A DNA stretch of 64,000 bases from Rhabditoides inermis (taxonomy: Eukaryota; Nematoda; Chromadorea; Rhabditida; Rhabditidae), in the NCBI GenBank assembly GCA_963966185.1, contig CAWZYM010000399.1, forward strand, positions 299,001 to 363,000. The letters run 5' to 3'. The position numbers and the translations under genes are program-made. Positions 31,782-42,894 of the stretch are shown here, in pieces; positions within the stretch are counted from its first letter, which is position 1; the number at the start of each line of letters is the position of its first letter. The notes beneath the pieces were generated by a model. That model did not search any database and was not told the DNA's origin. It saw only the letters and a program-made list of their open reading frames with translations.

Positions 31782-32987
31782 CCTATCCCTCCCTCTCTCT
31801 TCCCCTCTCACTTTCTTTCCCCCTTCTTCTTCCTCTCTCTCTCTCTCTCTCTCTCTCTTTATTTCTTTCTTTCTCCCTCCCTTCCTTCTTCCCACTCCCT
31901 CTCCCTCTCATTTTCTCTCTCCCCCCTCTCTCTCCCCCTCCCTCTCTCTCTCCACTCACCACATTGTCGGGCAGCTGGGTTCCCTCGGGCAGATGGAGCA
32001 CGTACTGTTCCTTCCCGTGCTCGTCGTGGATCACTTGCACGTACTGAAACAAAAGTTGATCTTTTTTTCGTTTCACACTCCCCTTATGACTTTTCGCAGT
32101 GTCAGTGTTACAATACTGTCAAGATTATGCATTTTCACTAAATCACACCAAGTAGTGAAAACCTCAGAAGAAATTATAAATGATTTCTATGACGTTGTGG
32201 AACAGCGTACATTTGAAATGTTATTATATGATGTCACTTGCTATCACGGTTTTCATCTAGAGCGCGCGGCATTTGATCTAGAAGCGAGTCGCTGGCAGAT
32301 GGAAATGGAAACAACGCGTGGTGTAACAATGACTGCGATGGTTACAGGATGAGTGATGTGTGCGAACATCTAAAGCAGTGATTCAATTAAAAAATTGAGC
32401 AAAAATTCTCAACTGAAAAACTGCTTCAATGTTTTTGCGACAAGAGATTGACCTCACACTACACACAATGTAGTCTCTCACATGCAATCAGCAGCGACCT
32501 GACCTGACCTAGCACTCTCGCCTCTCGAAACACGAACGAATATTGCACAAAGTGAAGACAGATAGCTACACTGTTTCCCTGAAAATATAACAACTACACA
32601 AGCGTACCTGAGCAAAGTCAATGTCGCTGTTGTCACACTGGAGGACCACTTGCTGCGGCTCGAGCACCTGCTGGTGCATCTCCGGGTGGTTCGACTGGTG
32701 ATTCGACTGGTGATTGGACTGGTGGTTCGCCGGGTGCTGCTGATGCGGTGGTTGGCCCACCATCGACTTGCCGTTCACATGGCGGTTTCGAGTGACGGGT
32801 CGGTGGCTCCTGTGAAGGAAACAATGCGGTTAGGAGACATGAGGCTGAGCGTGTGAGCCGTTACAATCTACTTCTAAACGTACAGTGGGAGCACACAGCT
32901 ACGGCTACCTGTTTGGAATATGTCAAGGGCTGATTAAAACTGACTGGCTTAGTGCCAAATCAAGAGAGAAACGGGAAATACTCACAT
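29601..32987 (-). CDS. nfya: NF-YA, CCAAT-binding transcription factor subunit A
   Basis: Eleven exons on the minus strand: 32987-32986, 32809-32608, 32043-31960, 31715-31671, 31586-31523, 31236-31187, 31026-30946, 30712-30602, 30555-30464, 30365-30289 and 29620-29601; 275 aa. The diagnostic core is complete. The subunit-association helix (EEPMYVNPKQYARIVKRRAA) is followed by the linker and the DNA-recognition segment RRKYLHESRHKHALARARG. NF-YA joins the NF-YB/NF-YC histone-fold dimer and reads CCAAT in the minor groove. The N-terminal part is rich in His/Gln/Asn (NHQSNHQSNHQ) and glutamine/valine motifs (VVQM, IVQ), like the Q-rich activation domain of the family. The start codon is split AT|G by the first intron. 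A tRNA-like SINE sits in the last intron. The promoter contains four CCAAT pentamers. Confidence 0.95.
30055..30160 (+). mobile_element. tRNA-like SINE head
   Basis: TGGCGTAGTGG (30066-30076) fits the A box and GGTTCGCCCC (30109-30118) fits the B box with one deviation, at a spacing of about 33 bp, as in tRNA-derived SINEs. The flanks do not form an acceptor stem, so it is not a functional tRNA gene. The 3' end and target duplication were not defined. It lies antisense in the last NF-YA intron and differs from the SINE at 26753. Confidence 0.5.
30780..30848. repeat. (CT)n microsatellite
   Basis: Mostly perfect CT dinucleotides in an NF-YA intron, 60 bp from an exon acceptor on the minus strand. 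Confidence 0.9.
31740..31948. repeat. Pyrimidine tract with (CT)n runs
   Basis: About 210 bases of almost pure C/T, beginning with about 19 CT units, in the NF-YA intron between exons 32043-31960 and 31715-31671. The long Ser/Leu-rich frames across it are artefacts. Confidence 0.85.
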
Positions 32988-32990
32988 CTT

Positions 32991-33039
32991 ATTGGTGGAG
33001 TTGGTGATTGGCTGCGAACGGCGGCGGGCCAATCCCAAT
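32991..33039. promoter_or_regulatory. Cluster of four CCAAT boxes between NF-YA and SIRT7
   Basis: CCAAT pentamers occur at 32991-32995 and 33007-33011 (as ATTGG on the plus strand) and at 33029-33033 and 33035-33039. The first begins four bases upstream of the NF-YA start codon; all lie in the divergent region shared with the SIRT7-like gene. CCAAT is the binding site of the NF-Y complex, whose A subunit is encoded immediately downstream, so autoregulation is a natural inference. Confidence 0.6.
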
Positions 33040-33797
33040 CAATGAGCGTCTCTCCGCTTGCCCGCCCACCACGCGTTACGCGGTCGCGTCGCGGCTTGAC
33101 ATTCAAAATCGGGAATATTTCAATGACGTTCAATAACGAGTACTTTAGTAAAAAAACAATTACTAAAATTATAGTGAAAAATTTAGCAGAATTTGGCTTA
33201 TTGTTTTCGTTTTGGACTCATTAAACAAATAACAAACTTACATTTTATAAACCCCATATACTCATATGGTGAAAATACGCGTGATCTCATCGCGATAGTC
33301 GTAACAACGATACGACGCAAACATATGTTTAGGCATTTTGCCAGAACATGCAGACTGATTTAAGTATATTATGCATTTATAGGGAAAACTATTATTCTAT
33401 AATTAAACTAATGATGCATACTTCTTTTTTTCATTGCTCTTACTTTTCTTCACAGTATATCATCGGTGTGGTACCGTTCTAGAATGCATTTATTCGAGCC
33501 ATGCACCTCTTTCTAGGAAAGAGACTATTAATTTTATTTAACTAAGACAACAATATCTATAAATAATATTTCGATAATTTTAATTAATTAATACGCAATA
33601 CTTTTGACATGCTTATGTTCCCAATGCGCTAAAATATCACGTTGCGCGTCGTTGTCGCAACTTTCGGTTTTTTTAAACTATTTCATCGATCTTACTAAGA
33701 TGTAATTACTAAGATCTTACTAAGATGTAACTTCTTTGATGTAATTTTATCTTACTTCTTTGTAATTTTTCAATATTTGGTTTGTTTGTTGCAGAAA
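33040..33797. other. Divergent intergenic region, AT-rich
   Basis: This separates NF-YA (minus) from SIRT7 (plus). After a GC-rich start (to 33100) it is AT-rich, with the repeat cttactaagatgtaa (33694-33731 area) occurring twice. No exon supported. Confidence 0.45.
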
Positions 33798-33806
33798 ATG
33801 CGATGA
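33798..33806 (+). other. Two-codon upstream ORF overlapping the SIRT7 start
   Basis: ATG CGA TGA begins four bases after the acceptor gttgcag. Its stop overlaps the main ATG as ATGA (33803-33806). If the message starts at this acceptor, which is typical for SL trans-splicing, ribosomes meet this ATG first; reinitiation or leaky scanning would then be needed to translate the main frame. Confidence 0.5.
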
Positions 33807-36511
33807 ATCGCGCAAAGGGCAAGCGCAAACCGGGTCAGCTCAAGAAGGAGGAGAAGCTGAAAGAGGTGAGTCATGCGTTGTTGTGCCATCACGTGCTGGT
33901 TATCGATTGCTTATGGTACGGTAGGTCAGTTGAAATTCTGATCATACTATTCGAAAACTAACGTGTTTCAGGTCGAAGATACTCCTAAGGCGATCGAGTC
34001 CAAGTGCAAGCGGCTAGCGGCTCTGCTCAAGAAGAGCAAGCTCACCCTTATTTACACTGGCGCCGGTATCAGCACGGTACGCATTCTCTATGGCTTTGGT
34101 CACTTGTTTTTATATACAGTGCCTTTATTGATGTTGTTTCGCATCTTAACCAACACCCTCAATCGGTTCACCTCACACGCACACCTCATGTCTGTCTGTC
34201 TGTCTGTCTGTATGTCCGCATGTCCAGACTGAAACACGTATCAAATCTTAGTAGAGGGAGTTGAGTGATGTCACTGTAATGATGAGAGCGAACTGAGCAC
34301 GGAACAATCATAAAAAGATTATTGACCAATATAGAATATAACCTCTTTTTTATAGAATATAACCTCGTTTTTGAATACGTGAATTTAGGCGGCGTCGATC
34401 CCCGACTACCGCGGTCCGAACGGCGTGTGGACACTGGCCGAGCAGGGCAAGCCGATCGTGAGGTGCTTCCTTGTTTTTCTCCTTTTCTTTATTTTTTTCC
34501 TTTCGCATTCCTTGTTTAACCACTCTTCGCAGATGCGCGGACATTGTGGAGTCGTGTCCCACGTCGTCGCACATGGTGCTCAAGGAGCTGGTGCGCAGCA
34601 AGTACGTTCGCCACATCCTCTCACAGGTTCGCTTTTTTTTATTTTCTTGCTTGTTCATATTGCAGTTGTGAAGGACTGTGTATTTGACTGAATTTTGTTT
34701 CGGTGATTATTTGTGAATTAGATAACCCCTGCCCTCAACTATCCTCCTTGTCGTTGCAGAACTGTGACGGTCTGCACCTGCGCTCCGGTCTGCCACAGAA
34801 CGCGCTCTCCGAGATTCATGGAAACATGTACATCGAGGTGAGCCAAACAAAGTGTTAGTCTTTTTTTTCGCAAATTCGCTTATTCATCTCCAGGTGTGCC
34901 ACCCGTGTTCGAAGCAATTCATCCGCCCTTTCGACTGCACCGAGAAGAGCAAGTTCAGGTGAGTTTCGCGCTATTTCTACCAATACGTTTCTATTCCCTA
35001 ATACCATAACCATGTGTAAACGACGCTTCCCGCAGGTCGCACGCTACTGGCCGGCAGTGCGACAGGTGCCACGGCGACCTGCACGACACGATCGTCCACT
35101 TTGGCGAGGTCGGCAAGGCGCCCTGGCCCCTCAACTGGAAGGGTGAGTGCGCATGTTGCTTCCTCATTGTCTTGTTTGTTCGTTGTGAAGGACTGACGTT
35201 GGATATTTGGCTGAATGCTTAGCTTTGGTGATTTGCCCGTGAAAGTCTATGAGACCGCTTATACTTCAAACGCGTCAACTTGTAGCACTCTGTCAAGCGT
35301 CAAAAGATGTGTAGTATAAACGAGCCTTATGGGACCGAGTGTTTGCAGGGACGACCGAGCTGGTGGAGGAGGCGGACGTGATCCTCTGCCTCGGCACCAG
35401 CCTCGCCGTCCTCAAGTCGTACAACTTCCTCTGGCCCGCCAAGGGCAGCAAGACCAAGGTATAATGATAATCTCACAATACAATCTCCTATATCTTTCCC
35501 TGTTGCATTCATACATGCATGACGTATGCGAGGTGAGAAGTATGTGCGGCGTGTACGTATGAGCGGTGAGACCATGTTACTATGTGACCTGACCGTATCG
35601 TGTTTCAGTTGGTGATCGTGAACCTGCAGTGGACGCCGAAGGACCGGGTGTCGCACATGAAGATCCACGGTCGGTGCGACGACGTGCTGCTGCGCGTCGC
35701 CGAACTGCTCGACATGTCCGTCAAACACTACTGCCGGTACGTCTGCCGTTTTGTATTTTTATATATGTGTATCATCTAATATGTGAGTATTAGTATTTAT
35801 TATGTTCTTGTAGTTTTTGGGGTAGTGGCAGTGCTCATCCGGTGAATGGAATAGGTTGCTCAGCACGCCGAGTCCGTTGGTGTTGTTCCCGAGTAGGTTC
35901 AGTCCGCCAATCTGATTCTCTCCGAACGTCCGAACATTTTCTGCGGCTGTCTGCTGGCCAGGTGTCCCTTTCCTCGGTATCCTATCGTCTACCGCTGCCC
36001 TCCTCGAAATCGTTGACCGCCACGCAATCTAGAATGTAGTCCTATTGAACTGTGGGTTGTCGATTGAACACAGTTTGACGGTTGAAAGGCACCCTAAATG
36101 TGGTTCAATCAAATACATCTGCAGTAGAATATCATGCTTTTTTTCTCTGGAAGTTATTCTGTCTCGCCAAATTTGAATTTTGCTGATTTACAAACCACTG
36201 TCCGCCGAAATTCCGTCCTTTTACCAGTCTGTGATTGAATCCGTTCAAATTCTCAACGTTCAAATAATGCATAGCTACATTACTTGTATTCCTGATTGCC
36301 TCCTTGAATTCCGTTGGGTCCTCCTATTTTTAGACATTAACATATCACATCGTATCACACACAGCCGCGAATAGTACAGTGAGTAAGCATAGTATTTGAA
36401 TGCGGGGTTTGTGGGAGCGGGATATCAAAGTTCTTATATATACGTATATCTTGATCAGCATGGTCTCGTGTGTTGTGAAATCACTAGTTGACCCCTAGTG
36501 GTCACATGTTT

Positions 36512-36545
<34 letters not shown>

Positions 36546-38935
36546 CGCTGGAGACTGGGAGATTTCTGTGTTTTCATAATCGAATCTAATTTAAAAGTGA
36601 CTTTTCGTTTACTGTGACCCGCATTTCGCATTTCCACAAACCGTTAGCATATTTGGCGAATGCGCTTCAGAAATGACGCTATGATGAAAAGAAGACACGC
36701 GAAATACATGATGTATATACGCGAAATACATGATGCCACAAATGTCGTTGTCCTTTCGCCGGACTATTGTCTCATGGGGGCTTATCATCGAAAGGGTATC
36801 ACGAACAATCCACCGGGGGAAAAAACTGTCAACAGTTTCACCCCGCTTATCGTGCCACCGCGATCTTCGAATGTCGCTTGCATCAGTGTTTGATTTTTAC
36901 TGGTTGGTATCTTGGTATTTGCAGCGACTGCGACCCGGTGCTGAATCCGCGACGAAACGCGCGAACCACCGAACTGCGTGACAAGATGACCGACTGCAGC
37001 TGCCATATCAGGTGCGAGAGTGATTGATTACTGTTAAGATTAAATGATGTTTGAGGCCCCCTTTCTTATGCCATCCACTGTTGATTTATTGATTTATCGA
37101 TTGCAGGGCGCCGCGAGTGATTGCGCGCGACGAGGACGCGCCTGCCCGCCAGCCGGGATGGTGGACGGCCGGCCTGGCCAAGGCACACAAACGCCACAAC
37201 AAGGCTGAGACTGGTGATTGAACAAATTTTATGTTGAAAATCCCTTTGTCACTCTTCTTTGCCATCAGTTGACACTTGACAATCACGTTCACTTATATTT
37301 GCTGTATTGAAAGTTATAACTTTGTAGATGCTCCGGCGGCGAAGCGGAAGCCGGGCCGGCCGCGCAAGGTGCCGCAGAAGCTCACCGACGCCAAGGTGAT
37401 CAAGTCGGTGCTGACGGAGATGTGAGTGTGGTTTACATTATTCTGGGTTTCATGATTTCCGTGATTTTCTCTAGCCATGACAACAATACGTACGCAGCAC
37501 GCATCCACGGGACTATTGAAATCTATATTGTTGGAACTCGCAGCAGGCGTTGTATTACACCGTGAATTGCATTGCCATGTGCTACTTGATTCGAGATAAA
37601 TATTCTGATTCTAGCCTCGACCAGTTGGATCCGCCGCAGAAGCGCCGCCCCGGTCGACCGAGAAAGAACGGCAGCAGCGATGTCTACCAGGTGCGTGTTA
37701 CAATACGTTTATTATGATATTATCGTCGACATACTGAGTTTTGTGTGATGTGCAAGTGCGTCGTTGTACGCTTCTTTGTCGTCGTTGCACTTTCCAACCT
37801 CTTCAGATGACGTCACTGTGCGACAGTCCCCTTCCCGAGGAGGAGGAATCGAAGCCGTCGTCGAGCAGCGCCACTACCACCAACGACAGCGACAGCGAGA
37901 TTGGAGAAGTGAGCTTCACTCGCTTATCTTTTTGTCTGTCTTCTCTTTTCCTGTTTGTGTTTCCCTTCTCTGCCCCTGTCCGTTGTCCCTCTCCCTCTTC
38001 TACTCTTGTCTAACCACTCGCTGTATGTACATTATGCATCGTTCAGGTGCTCTCTTCATCGGAGGATTCCGACGACGACGAGTACAAGATCCCCGGTCGT
38101 CAGATGTCGACGTGCCGCCCGTCGTTCATCTCGGAGAATGTGAGCCGCCGAAGGAGCAGGATAGCTGACAGAAAGGTATCACTTGTTCTCTGCTAGTACT
38201 AGTGCACTCTCACGGTGCCGTGTATCCCCCGTGAATGGTCGCAGTCGCGGTTTTTTGCACCACTCCAAATGACCTTTGTTGTCACGCACACTCACAGTGA
38301 CAGGCTATGCGATGAGACGTTTTCTTCTACTGCGCTAGCGCTAGTTGTACGCGAACGATGGGTGTGGCCTACCGCCCGTCACTGTAGTTTCCTTGTGCTT
38401 GACTTTTTTTGTATTTTGATACACTTACACGTCATTTAGCCACCCAGACGTTACGGTAGCATGCATGTTACTTGTATTTTCGTAACTTTACTTTACTTTA
38501 CGTCTGTTGCAGCCGGTGTCTCTGTCGACGCACGGCTCTCCATCGGACGACGACGAGCCGTGCTGCTCCAAGATGGGTCAGGAGGAGGCCAAGCCGGACG
38601 TGGAGATGAAAGAGGAGGAGGAGGAGTACATGGAGCAGGAGGAGGCCGTCTCCACCGCCTTTGCCCACCTCTACCGGGACGAGCAGGGCGCGTACGATGG
38701 CAAGCTGATGGAGGTAGGGTCGATTTTTAAATTTAATATGTAAATAACTTAATATAAATAAGTAGATTCAGGCAGTGTCGGGTGTGAAGGAGGAGGTGTG
38801 CGAGGCCAAATCTGAGAAGTCGGCGGTCGAGCGAATCGTCGACGAGTTGATCGATACCACGGTTCGTCTGTGTGTATGATTATACCATTTATTGATTTCT
38901 TTCAGATCCGCGCCCACTTTTGCCAGCACAGCTAG
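33803..38935 (+). CDS. SIRT7: SIRT7-class sirtuin deacylase with C-terminal AT-hooks, 579 aa
   Basis: Eighteen exons: 33803-33865, 33972-34076, 34389-34462, 34533-34626, 34760-34837, 34894-34958, 35036-35142, 35349-35458, 35609-35736, 36925-37011, 37107-37213, 37328-37421, 37615-37690, 37807-37908, 38047-38175, 38513-38713, 38772-38861 and 38906-38935. The sirtuin core spans residues about 45-275: NAD site GAGIST...[22 protein letters not shown], catalytic His in EIHGN, zinc ligands CHPC and CDRC, and IVHFGE, GTSL and [28 protein letters not shown] and LNW match SIRT7 better than SIRT6. SIRT7 removes acyl groups from chromatin and nucleolar proteins using NAD. The extra 250-300 residue tail has two AT-hooks ([20 protein letters not shown]) and acidic/Ser-rich segments. 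It shares a promoter region with NF-YA. Confidence 0.93.
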
Positions 38936-39509
38936 TGCTCCACCCCTTGCCGTGAAAGTTGTGAGCGGTTGTTTTTGTACAGTAAAACGAGTCGATTTTC
39001 CATTCATAGCCAGCAAAACATCTAGGATTTTCCCATCTCCGCGATCTCCATTTCTTCCAATTAGCAAACATTATTTTCCCCGTTCTCTATCCTATTCGTT
39101 TTCGTGAGATGTTTTCGCATATTTCCTGCAAGCTCAGTTAAAATAAGTCGAGGTTTATTGGTCGAATCCTGATTTTTGTTTGCTCTTCTTTCGCCATTTG
39201 TCACCGTTGTTCTTGGCAGAGATTTTACTCGTTGATGAAGTGTTTAAAAATGCGTTGCTCTGTGGAACAAACTACATTATATAGCTACACTAGTAATTAC
39301 TTATAACCTGCTCAAAAACGATAGTATCGCCTCAAGCTCTCCATCTTCTTCTCATCTACAACAGCGCTCGACTTATATCCGAGAGCACAACTGTTCCCAG
39401 ACTTCCATCATGCCAATATTTCGCTGTAAAAAAAGAGAAATATAGTTTACTCGTTACTGAATTCTCGCAAAAGTGAATATACAATATCCGTTTTGAACTG
39501 TGGGCAAAA
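38936..39509. other. Convergent intergenic region
   Basis: 3' UTRs of the SIRT7-like gene and the opposite-strand mitochondrial carrier. No exon supported. Confidence 0.5.
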
Positions 39510-41041
39510 TTATGTGTTGAGCTTGAGCCACTGGTACACCTCGTCGTAGACAATGAGCATGATAGCGCCGCCTGAATTCGATCGATAATTGATCGATAAT
39601 CAATCAATATACTCACCCGGTCCGAGTCGCATGATCTTGGGCAGCAGTCCCTTGTAGAGCGCGCGACCACCTTCTTCCTGAAATTATGTTTGTAGTTATT
39701 GACTTAATGATTATATTATAGTTAATATTATCACTCACTTTGTACACCGTCGCAATAGTAGAGAAGCATCCATTGTACTTGCGGTGTAGTGGATCGGGTT
39801 GAGGACCCTGAAAGTACGGTATACATCACTACATCTAACAGCTTTTTATCCAATGTTTTGGCGGACAGAACACATCTCAAACCAAACTAATTAACTATTT
39901 TTTTCGTGTTTTTCGGGTGTGGTATCAATTATCATTTGAATATATTTTATCCGCCACGCACATGGAGTATGTACAACTATGTATCGACATCTAAAATCAC
40001 TTACTGTACCCACCTGGATTCTGCTCTTGGCCACATCAAACGGGATGTTGAAGACGGACGCCAGCGATCCAGCAGTGAATCCCAGCAGGATACGGTAGAC
40101 AAGGTTGGACGTGGGCTTCGTCTAGAGTGATACGTCTACGTTCGATTAGGTGGCTTGAATCACTTTGGCGTCGGGGATGATCTCTTTGGCAGAGTGGTAG
40201 AGACCAAAGTAGACCATGTTCCACGCGCCGTGTCTGCCGAGAGTGGCGGTGAGACCGCGGTAGATTCCGGAGGTGCCTGAATGACGCGAAAGTACGTCGA
40301 TATTGTGAGTGGCACTCACCCATGCCTTCGTTGCGGATGATTTCGCGCGCCATTTCGTACGTGGTCTTCTGCTGAACACAGAGCATTTGACAATAGGTGT
40401 GTTAGTATGCAACAGTATAAATTATTAGGCACTAACATGAACGGCTCCTCGTTCCGCCTGCAGCCGCACTTTGACCACCTCGAAGGGACAGATGACAACA
40501 GCCTCGGTGAGGCCACTGAACAGACCCGCGATCGACAGCGTCTACAAACTTTCATCTGACATGCCGTACAGTCTGAACTCACCATAGTGTGCGGCATGTG
40601 CGGATGGCTTAAGATGTGCTTGTACTGCTCGAATGTGAAGAACTTGGTCGCGCGCTTCGGAGTCTCGGCAAGGATTGGCGGGAGGATACCCTGAAATTGG
40701 AAATGAAAGAGACCAGTGAGAGAGAGGAAGAGAGAGAAAAAAAGAAAAAAGAGAGAGAAAGAAAGAAATCATTACCTTATAGAACCCGCGCACTCCTTCT
40801 TTCTGCAATGTCTGCCGCACACAGTCGGCCATTCCAGAGTAGTGATTGCCAACCTGTGAGATTCAAATTCAATCATTTGGGTGTTCACTCACTTGCAGGC
40901 GTGTCTTCACCAGATCCAATGGATGCATGAGGCATACTTCGATGAGCCCTGCAAACAGGTATACCAACAGGTAAACGATGAGAATTCACCGGCAGATCCT
41001 CCAGCGGCGATCTGCCGCCCACCTTCTTTCACAGACTCCAT
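39510..41041 (-). CDS. SLC25A21: Mitochondrial 2-oxodicarboxylate carrier (SLC25A21 type)
   Basis: Eleven exons on the minus strand: 41041-40990, 40948-40893, 40853-40776, 40690-40583, 40541-40437, 40371-40320, 40276-40164, 40121-40014, 39807-39739, 39677-39617 and 39571-39510. The ATG directly follows a tttacag acceptor, as in trans-spliced genes. All three mitochondrial-carrier repeats are visible with Px[DE]xx[KR]x[RK] signatures: PLDLVKTRLQ, PFEVVKVRLQ and PFDVAKSRIQ. GILPPILAETPKRATKFFTF, GLTATLGRHG and the GPQP and LYKGLLPKIMRLGPGG segments match the oxodicarboxylate carrier, which exchanges 2-oxoadipate for 2-oxoglutarate across the inner mitochondrial membrane in lysine and tryptophan breakdown. 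Length is about 290 aa, normal for the family. One 42-bp intron (40122-40163) uses a weak GTGATT donor. Confidence 0.93.
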
Positions 41042-41472
41042 CTGTAAACAAACAAACAAACAAACAAATTGACCGAGAAGAATACAACGCGTGATGGCGA
41101 ACCGCGCAATTAGAAAACGATGGAATGAAAGCATGGGAGCGGGGGGTTAGTGAGAGGGTGATTAGATAGTGTGGTGTTCGGTGAGAAATCAGAAAGATGC
41201 GGGGTGTGATCGATTCCTGAGTAGACACCGGAACAACAATACGATTGTGGGTACAGATATTTTTATCTGCGAGCGTGATCGGGTGCGATAAAAAGTTTCG
41301 AGTTAGTGCAGAAAGTGCAATAGCGCACTAGCGCACATGCTTTCACGATGTCAAAACACCTCGGACACTTTGAAAGGTTTTATTGAGCAAGCAACGCATT
41401 CGAATCGGTCAATCAGATCTACGTCGAAGTAGAATTGATGAATAACTTATACTTACTTATGTTTCTATAATT
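41042..41472. other. Intergenic region between carrier and clarin-like gene
   Basis: Upstream region of the minus-strand carrier gene, including a (CAAA)n run at 41046-41067, and the 3' flank of the clarin-like gene. No exon supported. Confidence 0.45.
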
Positions 41473-42129
41473 TTAATAGAGGAACACGGTAGAGTCGACA
41501 GACTTGTGAAGTGGTAGAATTGTTGTCCTCTTCCTTTCTGATGCCACAAAAAGGAGAATCGGGGGAATGTAGAGACAAACTATCGCTGCGAGCATCATGT
41601 AGAACGAGTAGTCAAGGCTGAAACTTGTTTGTATACTTGTTTACTTGTTTGTTTGTGTGTCCTTTCTGCGCGGCAATATCAGGTAACGCGCAGCTGCTCA
41701 TTACCGGGAAATGCTAGAAGGCAAACAAATGTGGAACGGGAATATAAGGACTAAGAACGCTCCGACCTTGAATACAATTAGCTTGGTCAATTATTGCTGG
41801 AAAAACTCTTCATATCAAGAGCTACAAGAAAAGGACGGGGCTCTCATTGTCGATAGGAATAGGACAAATCACAAATATGATGAATCTTGACAGTATCGGT
41901 ACGAAACCTAACCTTGTGTGGCCTGCGGTTGAGAATCCACGCTCCAAATGCTCTGGCAACAGCGAGGATGTCTTTATGTTCTGGGAATACTGCCAGAAGA
42001 AGAGGACGGTGCTACCGATTGTCGACAAAACTGAAACCAAATGTATAGAAGAGAGAGGCAAAGAGGGAGAGAGAGAGGAAGAGAGAGAGAGAGGAAGAGA
42101 GAGAGAGAGGAAGAGAGAGAGAGAGAGGA

Positions 42130-42204
<75 letters not shown>

Positions 42205-42894
42205 GACGCACGTGCCAGCAGACTCCAGAGGTATACTCCCATCGGCCCGGCGACAGTCTTGACTCGAGGCATCACCATCGACAAAAGGCACGTCGCTATT
42301 CCAATAATCGACCACAGTAGACCTGAACGTATGCTGTGCTTTGTTCTTTCACCATCCCTCACCCATAGCGCCTAGTAGAATCGTGCTGAGCAGGAGCGTG
42401 CGAGCGTAGAACGACTGCCCGCGCTTCACCTCTTCCATCACTATAATTACAATTACAATCAGACATTCTCACGGCGCGCGCGGTGCAGAGCGCCTACCGG
42501 AGAATCGCGCGTAGCGTACGCCGAGGCCCCAATCGATCTCGCGAGCACCCTGCAAAGAAAATGATGATCACTGATGCTGATGCTCAATAAGTAGAAAGCT
42601 ATTATTACATGAAACAATCCAGAGTAGACATAGCTGTGCGGCAGGAGCTCACCCTGCGCGTTCGCAACCTGATATGATATGTAAATACGTTATGCGAATG
42701 CTCGCAATTCAAAATAGCATATCATAATGCCGGATAAAAAGTTGAGTGGAATCGATCATGATAGCAACTATTGCAATTCCCACCTTTGCGCTGAACCACC
42801 GCTCAGTAATCAGCGCAGTGGCAATGAGGGAGAAGGCGAAAATGAAGCACACCAGCCCAGCAAAGAGGCTGATCCGCTCACACCCGAAACCCAT
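41473..42894 (-). CDS. Clarin-like tetraspan membrane protein, 224 aa
   Basis: Seven exons join in phase: 42894-42784, 42668-42609, 42549-42498, 42440-42363, 42322-42212, 42030-41913 and 41617-41473. Four hydrophobic segments are evident: ISLFAGLVCFIFAFSLIATA (TM1), LLLSTILLGAMGLLWSIIGI (TM2), GVYLWSLLA...STIGSTVLFF (TM3) and YMMLAAIVCLYIPPILLFVA (TM4). A loop of about 60 residues follows TM1. Size, spacing and the ERGFSTAG...LDYSFY region before TM4 resemble clarins, small four-pass proteins needed in animal sensory cells; claudin-like or PMP22-like families share the topology. Four-TM topology is clear; the clarin label is by shape and partial motif memory. A GA microsatellite occupies one intron and follows the donor at 42212. 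Confidence 0.75.
42045..42200. repeat. (GA)n / GAAGAGA tract
   Basis: About 155 bases of purine repeat, with about 25 perfect GA units at the end (42148-42199), filling most of the intron between exons 42322-42212 and 42030-41913 of the clarin-like gene. Confidence 0.9.

Noticed and set aside
31685..32047. Ser/Leu-rich plus-strand frames
   Set aside because: Artefact of a CT microsatellite antisense to NF-YA introns.
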